Under the pieces are notes generated by a model that saw only the letters and a program-made list of their open reading frames with translations, was not told the origin of the DNA and searched no databases. A DNA stretch of 7,644 bases from Bacteroidales bacterium. Lineage in GTDB: Bacteria; Bacteroidota; Bacteroidia; Bacteroidales; Muribaculaceae. Shown here piece after piece: positions 1 to 5,134 of this stretch. The first letter of the stretch is position 1. Every line of letters begins with the position of its first letter. Location of the stretch: the NCBI GenBank assembly GCA_004557195.1, contig SFER01000104.1:1-7644 (forward strand), in the 5' to 3' direction. Made by a program: the position numbers and the translations under genes.

Positions 1-1
1 G

Positions 2-9
2 TATCTTTG
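2..9 (+). promoter_or_regulatory. -7 box of a Bacteroidetes-type promoter for the HAD phosphatase gene
   Basis: The octamer TATCTTTG fits the Bacteroidetes housekeeping -7 consensus TAnnTTTG exactly. It ends 20 nt before the ATG at position 30, a normal leader length. The same octamer occurs in the ybeY promoter of this window. The partner -33 TTTG box would lie left of the window, so the promoter is only half visible. Confidence 0.6.
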
Positions 10-29
10 CAGCATAAATACTTAGGATT

Positions 30-839
30 ATGAAATACAAAATGATTGTGCTCGACCTCGACGGCACGCTCACCAACGAGAAGAAGGAAATCACTCCGCG
101 CACCCTCGAGGCTCTGATGAATGCCCAGAAGTTGGGTGTGAAAATCGTGCTCGCATCGGGACGCCCCACTTTTGGGATCACGCCGCTCGCATCCCAACTG
201 CAACTCTCGCTCTACGGCGGCTACATCCTCGCCTACAATGGCGGCAAGATTGTGGATTGCGCCACCGGAAACACCATTTTCAACCGGGAATTGGCGCCCG
301 AACTTGTCCCTCTGCTCTACAACGAGGCTATGGCGGCAGGGATGGAAATACTCACCTATCAGGGGGAGGGGATTGCCGCAACGCGGAGCCGCAACAAATA
401 TGTCCTGCACGAGGCGTTTATCAACAAAATGCCGGTAGTGGAATATTCCGACTTCCCGGGACAGGTGGAGTTTCCAATCAACAAATGCTTGATTGTCGGC
501 GACCCGAAGCCGCTCCACGCTCTCGAATTGCAACTTGCCGAACGCCTCCGAGGTCGCGCCGAGGTGTATCGCTCGTCGGGATTCTTCCTTGAGTGTGTAC
601 CGCCGGGAATCGAGAAATCGAAGTCGCTCAACCACCTTATTTCTTCGCTCGGAATCGCCCGCGAAGAGGTAATCGCAATCGGCGATGGATATAACGACAA
701 GGGAATGATTGAATTTGCCGGACTGGGTGTGGCGATGGCAAATGCGTCGATAGAGATTCAAGATGCCGCCGACTACGTTACCTATAGCAACGAAGAGGAT
801 GGCGTGGCTCATGTCGTAGATAAGTTTATCCTGCAATAA
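30..839 (+). CDS. Cof-type HAD-superfamily phosphatase (sugar-phosphate/FMN-type hydrolase)
   Basis: This 269-residue cytosolic protein is a haloacid-dehalogenase-type phosphatase of the Cof/type IIB group, which remove phosphate from small metabolites such as sugar phosphates or flavin nucleotides through an aspartyl-phosphate intermediate. All four HAD motifs are visible: DLDGTLT (nucleophile D9, acid/base D11), SGR with S43, a lysine in EKSKSL (K196), and GDGYND at 218-223 with metal-binding D219 and D223. The stretch of roughly residues 85-190 is the substrate-covering C2 cap, and the length is normal for the group. The ATG at 30 is chosen because motif I begins eight residues in and a -7 box lies just upstream. 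It is the only + strand gene here, is monocistronic, and ends before a terminator hairpin. Substrate cannot be read from sequence; the family is promiscuous. Confidence 0.93.
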   Translation: MKYKMIVLDLDGTLTNEKKEITPRTLEALMNAQKLGVKIVLASGRPTFGITPLASQLQLSLYGGYILAYNGGKIVDCATGNTIFNRELAPELVPLLYNEAMAAGMEILTYQGEGIAATRSRNKYVLHEAFINKMPVVEYSDFPGQVEFPINKCLIVGDPKPLHALELQLAERLRGRAEVYRSSGFFLECVPPGIEKSKSLNHLISSLGIAREEVIAIGDGYNDKGMIEFAGLGVAMANASIEIQDAADYVTYSNEEDGVAHVVDKFILQ

Positions 840-867
840 TCAATGGATTAGGGGCAAAAATAAGAAA

Positions 868-888
868 TGGTTGTCATCACGACAACCA
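868..888. terminator. Bidirectional intrinsic terminator between the convergent HAD gene and deoC
   Basis: A perfect 8-bp stem (TGGTTGTC at 868-875, GACAACCA at 881-888) encloses a 5-nt loop. Reading the - strand, the stem is followed by a T-rich run (TTTCTTATTTTTG), good for ending the mazG-deoC transcript. Reading the + strand, the following ATCTTTATT is a weaker T tract for ending the HAD transcript, whose stop codon lies 28 bp upstream. The position between two convergent genes is what a shared terminator would have. Confidence 0.7.
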
Positions 889-895
889 ATCTTTA

Positions 896-1020
896 TTAAC
901 CTTAAATCTAATACCATGAAAAACACATTGCAAAATTAATGCAGGGCAAAAAATTGTGCAAGAAATTCATGGTTAAATTTTACTAATAGACCTGAAGGTC
1001 AGTGCATCAGAATGGTTTAA
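896..1020 (+). other. Unexplained structured element in the convergent gap, with a stop-interrupted small reading frame
   Basis: Beyond the terminator the gap holds an ordered set of inverted repeats. ACCATGAA (913-920) pairs with TTCATGGT (966-973). Inside it, CACATTGC (924-931) pairs with GCAA (946-949) and TGTG (955-958), leaving a 5-nt bulge. TTAACC (896-901) could alternatively pair with GGTTAA (971-976). The ATG at 916 opens a frame that reads MKNTLQN, meets TAA at 937-939, and then runs on with no other stop to TAA at 1018-1020, overlapping the last codons of deoC by 14 nt. It could be an RNA element, the remnant of a tiny gene, or coincidence in AT-rich DNA. I do not recognise a named family, and no promoter is evident for it. 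Confidence 0.3.
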
Positions 1021-1900
1021 CCACATCGTTTGTGATGTCGATAAACAACGCATTGGCGAGGCGGCTGGCACCGATACGGAAATATTCGTTTGTGAGCCAT
1101 TTCTCACCAAGCACTTCTTTCACGATGGTGTAGTATTTGATGGCGTCTTCGGTTGTAGAGATGCCTCCCGAAGCCTTGAAGCCTATCATTTCACCATGTT
1201 TCTCGTAATATTCCTTGATGCAACGGCACATTACATAGGCGGCCTCGACGCTGGCTCCGTCGTAAATCTTGCCTGTGGATGTCTTGATGAAATCTGCTCC
1301 CGAATACATTGCGAGAACAGACGCGTTGCGGATGTGCTCGGCGGTCTTGAGCGCGCCGGTCTCGAGAATCACTTTCAAGTGCTTGTCGCCACAAGCCTGC
1401 TTGATTTCGGAAATCTCGTCGCAAAGGTCTTCGTAATTATTGTCGAAATAGAGTCCGAGATTAAACACGATATCCACTTCGTCGGCACCATCGGCGATAG
1501 CGAGAGCAGTCTCGGCGGTTTTCACCTCGAGATGTGCTTGCGATGAGGGGAAATTGGCGGAGCAAACAGCCACTTTCACAGCGTCAACATCGAGCGCGTT
1601 GCGCACAACATCGGCAAAATTGGCATAGGTGCATATTGCAGCCACATTTTTGTATTGTGGATAGTTATTGTCGAAATCGTTTACTCGCTGAACAAATTCT
1701 CTCACACTCGACTGTGTGTCGGTGGAGCTGAGTGTTGTGAGGTCGATGCAGTTGAGCATAAACTGATACACTTCGTTCTTGCGGTTTTCATCGACATGTT
1801 GCGCAAGGAGTTGCGACACTTCTTGTGCAATCACAGCGTCGTCGGTAGGAACGGAGAATGAGGCTATCGCCTGCTGATACTTGTCTTTAATTTCTTCCAT
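1007..1900 (-). CDS. deoC: Deoxyribose-phosphate aldolase, class I
   Basis: DeoC cleaves 2-deoxy-D-ribose 5-phosphate to acetaldehyde and glyceraldehyde 3-phosphate, the last step of deoxynucleoside catabolism. The TIM-barrel signature is intact: the Schiff-base lysine K206 in DFIKTSTGK, the second lysine K242 in GFKASGGIS, and the acidic D143 in GADEVDIVFN. The N-terminal IDLTTL (52-57) also matches the family. At 297 residues it is longer than the E. coli enzyme (259), mainly through an N-terminal helical extension of about 45 residues; I believe this longer form is normal in Bacteroidetes. The ATG start lies 2 nt after the stop codon of the MazG-like gene, so the two are surely cotranscribed and probably translationally coupled. 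The gene ends facing the + strand HAD gene, with a terminator hairpin about 120 bp beyond its stop. Confidence 0.97.
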   Translation of the reverse strand: MEEIKDKYQQAIASFSVPTDDAVIAQEVSQLLAQHVDENRKNEVYQFMLNCIDLTTLSSTDTQSSVREFVQRVNDFDNNYPQYKNVAAICTYANFADVVRNALDVDAVKVAVCSANFPSSQAHLEVKTAETALAIADGADEVDIVFNLGLYFDNNYEDLCDEISEIKQACGDKHLKVILETGALKTAEHIRNASVLAMYSGADFIKTSTGKIYDGASVEAAYVMCRCIKEYYEKHGEMIGFKASGGISTTEDAIKYYTIVKEVLGEKWLTNEYFRIGASRLANALFIDITNDVVKPF

Positions 1901-1902
1901 AA

Positions 1903-2229
1903 TTATTTAAGTTTTGAATTGTTTTTGTGTCGTGTGGAATCTCGCTGCGTTTTCTTTGCGATGTTTCGCTCGAGCGCTTCGGTGAGATTCACTCCGGTTT
2001 GATTGGCAATGCAAAGGAGCACCCATAGGACATCGGCGAGTTCGTCGGACAAATCTTTATCTTTGTCGGATTCTTTGAACGACTGCTCGCCATAGCGACG
2101 CGACATGATTCGCGCCACCTCTCCCACCTCTTCGGTGAGGATAGCCATATTGGTGAGTTCGTTGAAATATCTCACACCGTAGGTCTTAATCCAATTGTCA
2201 ACTTGTTGTTGTGCTTCTTGTAGTGTCAT
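1903..2229 (-). CDS. MazG-like nucleotide pyrophosphohydrolase
   Basis: A 108-residue all-alpha NTP pyrophosphohydrolase of the MazG/dUTPase superfamily, which hydrolyses (often damaged or non-canonical) nucleoside triphosphates to monophosphates and pyrophosphate. The Mg-binding signature ExxE...ExxD is clear: EEVGEV with E34 and E37, then DELADV with E63 and D66, numbered from the ATG at 2229. It is a single-domain form, much shorter than the two-domain E. coli MazG. A TTG two codons upstream (2235) would add Met-Arg, but ATG is the better start because it leaves a normal leader after the promoter at 2260-2290. The C-terminal 17 or so residues are basic and asparagine-rich and probably disordered. 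Coupling to deoC suggests a nucleotide housekeeping pair. The exact substrate is unknown; a RS21-C6/MazG-like dCTPase activity is possible. Confidence 0.9.
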   Translation of the reverse strand: MTLQEAQQQVDNWIKTYGVRYFNELTNMAILTEEVGEVARIMSRRYGEQSFKESDKDKDLSDELADVLWVLLCIANQTGVNLTEALERNIAKKTQRDSTRHKNNSKLK

Positions 2230-2259
2230 ACGCAATCGTGTATTGCCATTTGATACTTA

Positions 2260-2290
2260 CAAAGGTATGTATTTAATGATAAACGGCAAA
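2260..2290 (-). promoter_or_regulatory. Bacteroidetes-type promoter of the mazG-like/deoC pair
   Basis: On the - strand a TTTG box (2290-2287) is followed after exactly 19 nt by TACCTTTG (2267-2260), matching the -33/-7 consensus TTTG-N19-TAnnTTTG. It lies in the 64-bp gap between dtd and the MazG-like gene, with the predicted start codon at 2229 some 30 nt downstream. The gap shows no convincing terminator hairpin, so read-through from the upstream operon is also possible. Confidence 0.75.
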
Positions 2291-2293
2291 ATT

Positions 2294-2746
2294 TTACTCT
2301 CTATTTTTAGAATCAATCACAATGGTTACAGGACCATCGTTGAGTAAACTCACTTTCATATCGGCACCAAACACACCTTTTTGGGTTGGTTTACCGGTGT
2401 GCTTCTCAAGGAGCTCACAAAACAAATCATACATCGGCACCGCCAGGTCGTGCCCTGCGGCGTGAATATACGATGGGCGATTGCCTTTCTTTGTTGACGC
2501 CATAAGGGTGAATTGACTCACGGCAAGAATTTCTCCACCGACATCGATGACCGAACGGTTCATTACTCCGTTTTCATCGTCAAAAATGCGCATATTTGCG
2601 GCTTTGGCGGCAAGGTATTCGGCATCCTCATGAGTGTCTTCATGTCCTACGCCCACAAGAATCAACAACCCTCGTTGTATTCCGGAATGTATATCGCCGT
2701 TGATAGCTACCGATGCCGTGCTAACTCTCTGTATTACTATTTTCAT
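2294..2746 (-). CDS. dtd: D-aminoacyl-tRNA deacylase
   Basis: Dtd removes D-amino acids (and glycine mischarged on tRNA-Ala) from tRNA, protecting translation in the cytosol. The protein is 150 residues, the usual family length, and collinear from MKIVIQRV to the end. It carries the two hallmark motifs: SQFTL at 77-81, with the active-site threonine T80, and NDGPVT at 136-141, containing the Gly-cisPro pair G138-P139 that enforces D-chirality. KKGNRPSY (86-93) is the conserved motif between them. The ATG at 2746 sits inside the 3' end of uvrC, giving a 26-nt overlap in a different frame, which points to translational coupling with uvrC. The first ten residues match the family start, so I keep this start despite the overlap. 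Confidence 0.96.
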   Translation of the reverse strand: MKIVIQRVSTASVAINGDIHSGIQRGLLILVGVGHEDTHEDAEYLAAKAANMRIFDDENGVMNRSVIDVGGEILAVSQFTLMASTKKGNRPSYIHAAGHDLAVPMYDLFCELLEKHTGKPTQKGVFGADMKVSLLNDGPVTIVIDSKNRE

Positions 2747-4550
2747 TTTTGTTGATATTTGTTAGTGCATTAAATACTATTTGTGCCTTAGAATTGCCGA
2801 TAACATCGGAGATTTCGGCAAGTGTGGCTTCGCGCAAACGCTTCACGCTCTTGAAATGGCGGAGCAATGTTTCACGTGTAACAGGTCCAACTCCCTTGAT
2901 TTCATCGAGAACCGAAACATTTGCCGATTTGCTGCGGCGATTGCGGTGGTGGGTAATACCAAATCGGTGGGCTTCGTCGCGCAGATGCTGTATCACTTTG
3001 AGCGATTCGCTGTTTTTGTCGATGTAAAGGGGGATACTGTCGCCGGGGAAGTAGATTTCTTCAAGGCGCTTGGCAATACCTATCAATGCCACTTTGCCCC
3101 TTATGCCAATTGCATCGAAAGCCTCGACAGCGGCGCTCAACTGCCCTTTTCCACCATCGACAACCACAAGATTGGGGAGGCTTTCACCTTCGGCTAGCAA
3201 GCGGGCGTAGCGGCGAGTGAGCACCTCTTTCATGGAGGCAAAATCGTCGGGTCCAACGACGGTTTTTATATTAAAGTGGCGATAATCCTTCTTCGATGGT
3301 TTGGCATTCTTGAACACTACACATGATGCCACCGGGTTGGTGCCTTGAATATTCGAGTTATCAAAACACTCTATGTGCCGTGGCAGCTCTTCGAGGCGGA
3401 AGTCTTTCATCATCCGAGTGAGCGTGCGAGTGACTCGCTGCTCGGGGTTGAGCTTTTCTTCGTTTTTGATTCGGTCGGTCATAACCTGGCGCGCATTTTT
3501 CTCGGAAATATCGAGCAATTTGCGCTTATCCCCTATTTTTGGAATAACGAAGTTTTTGTCGGTGAAATCGGAGTCTGGAAGGAATGGAACCAAGACTTCG
3601 CGCGCTGTCTCCTGAAACTTTGAACCGGCTTCGGCTATTGCCATGGATAGAATCTCCTCCGGGGTTTCATCGAGGTTTTTGCGATACTCGAAGGTTATGC
3701 AACGATTAATCGAACCGTTTTTCACATGCATATAGTTAACAAATCCGCGCTTTTCATCATCGACATAACTAAACACATCCACATTGGTTATCGATGCACT
3801 CACAATTACCGATTTTGCCTTGTATTTCTCGATGAGAAGATATTTGCGCTTCACCTCCTCGGCTTCCTCAAATCGCAATTCGGCACTCAGGGCAACCATC
3901 CTATCGATGAGCATATCGCTCAACTGTTGGATATTTCCATTAAGAATTTGACGGATTTCCTCTACAAACTCGGCATATTGTTCGGGCGAAATTTTGCCGG
4001 TGCAACAGCCGAGGCAATTCTTGATGTGATACTGCAGGCACACTTTGTGCTTTCCTTTTTCGATGGTATCGGCGGTAATCGGCAAGGCGCATGTGCGGAG
4101 AGGATAAATCTCGCGGATGAGTTGGATTATGGTTCGAGCCACCGCCACATTGGAAAACGGACCGAAGAACTTCCCTCCCCTACGTGCCACATCTCGAGTG
4201 AGGAAAAGGCGAGGATAGAGTTCGTTTGTAAGACAAATCCACGGATAGGTTTTGTCATCTTTTAGGAGGACATTATAGCGCGGGCGGTACTCTTTAATCA
4301 AGGAATTTTCGAGATGGAGCGCTTCCTCCTCGGTGTTTACGACGATATAGCGCATATCCGCTATATTCTTCACCAGGACATTTGTGCGTGCAACGGAATG
4401 CACACGATTAAAATAAGAGGACACCCTTCGCCGGAGTTTCTTAGCCTTACCGACATAAATAACGGTACCCTCTTTATCATAATAGAGATACACACCCGGA
4501 GACTCGGGGAGCATCTCTATTTTACTTTTTAGAATATCCGACGGTATCAC
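2721..4550 (-). CDS. uvrC: Excinuclease ABC subunit C (nucleotide excision repair endonuclease)
   Basis: UvrC makes both incisions around UvrAB-marked DNA lesions. At 609 residues it has the complete family layout. The N-terminal GIY-YIG nuclease (about 15-95) shows GVY at 19-21 and YVG at 32-34, and cuts on the 3' side. A cysteine cluster (C154, C171, C179, C182/C183) follows. The UVR/UvrB-interaction segment is at about 203-238. The RNase H-like 5' nuclease has D397 (ECFDNSN), D465 (VVVDGGKGQ) and H528 (DEAHRF). A tandem helix-hairpin-helix domain lies at about 545-596, starting LDEIKGVGP. The start is GTG at 4550; upstream in the same frame the next stop is the apt TAA only three codons before it, so no ATG lies further out, and 14 residues precede LPESPG as usual in UvrC. 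Codons for residues 556-561 contain a consensus parS site. Confidence 0.97.
   Translation of the reverse strand: MIPSDILKSKIEMLPESPGVYLYYDKEGTVIYVGKAKKLRRRVSSYFNRVHSVARTNVLVKNIADMRYIVVNTEEEALHLENSLIKEYRPRYNVLLKDDKTYPWICLTNELYPRLFLTRDVARRGGKFFGPFSNVAVARTIIQLIREIYPLRTCALPITADTIEKGKHKVCLQYHIKNCLGCCTGKISPEQYAEFVEEIRQILNGNIQQLSDMLIDRMVALSAELRFEEAEEVKRKYLLIEKYKAKSVIVSASITNVDVFSYVDDEKRGFVNYMHVKNGSINRCITFEYRKNLDETPEEILSMAIAEAGSKFQETAREVLVPFLPDSDFTDKNFVIPKIGDKRKLLDISEKNARQVMTDRIKNEEKLNPEQRVTRTLTRMMKDFRLEELPRHIECFDNSNIQGTNPVASCVVFKNAKPSKKDYRHFNIKTVVGPDDFASMKEVLTRRYARLLAEGESLPNLVVVDGGKGQLSAAVEAFDAIGIRGKVALIGIAKRLEEIYFPGDSIPLYIDKNSESLKVIQHLRDEAHRFGITHHRNRRSKSANVSVLDEIKGVGPVTRETLLRHFKSVKRLREATLAEISDVIGNSKAQIVFNALTNINKNENSNTES
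2868..2883 (-). promoter_or_regulatory. parS centromere-like site (ParB-binding) inside uvrC
   Basis: The - strand reads TGTTACACGTGAAACA, which matches the bacterial chromosomal parS consensus TGTTNCACGTGAAACA at all 15 defined positions. It covers the last base of the Pro556 codon through Thr561 of UvrC. ParB binds such sites, loads as a CTP-dependent clamp, and works with ParA and SMC in origin segregation. That it is functional here is inferred from the exact match and from the second site at 5111-5126. The ParB protein itself is not encoded in the window. Confidence 0.85.
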
Positions 4551-4559
4551 CGCACAATA

Positions 4560-5093
4560 TTAGTAAACAATCAAAGAGCGCATATCGATATCATCGGAGA
4601 AAAGTGCGCGTCCGTTGAGAGCACTCAATTCGATGATGAAATTGATATAGATTTTCTTAGGATTGCGGCTCTTTACAAGTTCGTAGGCAGCAGCCATAGT
4701 ACCACCGGTAGCGAGCACATCGTCGTGGATAATTACCACATCGTTTTCATCGATAGCATCGGCATGAATTTCGATGGTATCGGTTCCGTATTCTTTTTGA
4801 TAGGTTTTTTGGATAGTGTCGGCAGGCAATTTGCCGGGTTTTCTCAAGGGCACAAAACCCGCTTTCAAATCGTAGGCAAGGATTGATGCGCCCACAAAAC
4901 CGCGCGCTTCAATACCCACAACCTTGGTAACACCAAGGTCCTTGTACATCTCATGGAGCTCTTCGCCGATAATGCCGAGGGCCTCACCATCTTTGAACAC
5001 GGTGGTCAAATCGCGGAACAAGATTCCCTTTGAAGGAAAATCGGGAACATCGCGAATTACACTCTTTACTTTTTCTAATTTCTCTTTATCCAT
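4560..5093 (-). CDS. apt: Adenine phosphoribosyltransferase
   Basis: Apt converts adenine and PRPP to AMP and pyrophosphate in purine salvage (cytosol). The 177-residue protein has the family's full length and motifs: the N-terminal DFPSKGILFRD (18-28), IEARGF (61-66) and the flexible-loop RKPGKLP (84-90). The PRPP-binding signature IIHDDVLATGGT (121-132) has the acidic pair D124-D125; histidine at 123 takes the place of the common valine before it. ELSALNGR (155-162) is the adenine-type C-terminal motif and distinguishes it from hypoxanthine or xanthine enzymes. The ATG is at 5093, 41 bp after mnmG, and the gap holds a parS site but no recognisable promoter. The TAA stop lies 9 nt before, and in frame with, the GTG start of uvrC. 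Confidence 0.97.
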   Translation of the reverse strand: MDKEKLEKVKSVIRDVPDFPSKGILFRDLTTVFKDGEALGIIGEELHEMYKDLGVTKVVGIEARGFVGASILAYDLKAGFVPLRKPGKLPADTIQKTYQKEYGTDTIEIHADAIDENDVVIIHDDVLATGGTMAAAYELVKSRNPKKIYINFIIELSALNGRALFSDDIDMRSLIVY

Positions 5094-5110
5094 ATATCTA
5101 ATATTAAAAT

Positions 5111-5126
5111 TGTTTCACGTGGAACA
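5111..5126 (-). promoter_or_regulatory. parS centromere-like site (ParB-binding) between mnmG and apt
   Basis: The - strand reads TGTTCCACGTGAAACA, matching the parS consensus TGTTNCACGTGAAACA at all 15 defined positions. To my knowledge it is the same sequence as the classic site in Bacillus subtilis spo0J. It occupies the middle of the 41-bp intergenic gap, begins 8 bp after the mnmG stop and ends 17 bp before the apt ATG. No hairpin-plus-T-tract terminator is present, and the near-palindrome lacks a proper loop. It has the same orientation as the site at 2868-2883. Confidence 0.9.
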
Positions 5127-5134
5127 TTTTACGT

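Noticed and set aside
989..1000. Small palindrome GACCTGAAGGTC after deoC
   Set aside because: A 4-bp stem with a 4-nt loop and no T tract is too weak for a terminator, and such palindromes are common by chance.
1196..1546. 116-codon open frame on the + strand
   Set aside because: It is antisense to the catalytic core of deoC and low in recognisable protein character.
1656..1664. DnaA-box-like TGTGGATAG
   Set aside because: It is one mismatch from the TTATCCACA consensus, single, and inside deoC coding sequence. There is no cluster of boxes or AT-rich unwinding region, so no origin is claimed in the window itself.
4181..4192. TACGTG core in uvrC as a third parS site
   Set aside because: The core differs from CACGTG and the flanks do not match the parS arms.
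3726..4265. 179-codon open frame on the + strand, the longest not assigned to a gene
   Set aside because: It lies wholly antisense to uvrC, whose domains and catalytic residues are intact; it resembles no family and has no promoter box. It is a shadow of uvrC codon use.
5094..5134. Possible apt promoter or mnmG terminator in the intergenic gap
   Set aside because: The only TA-rich candidate (TAATATTA) misses key positions of TAnnTTTG. The inverted repeat present is fully explained by parS, leaves no loop, and has no T tract.
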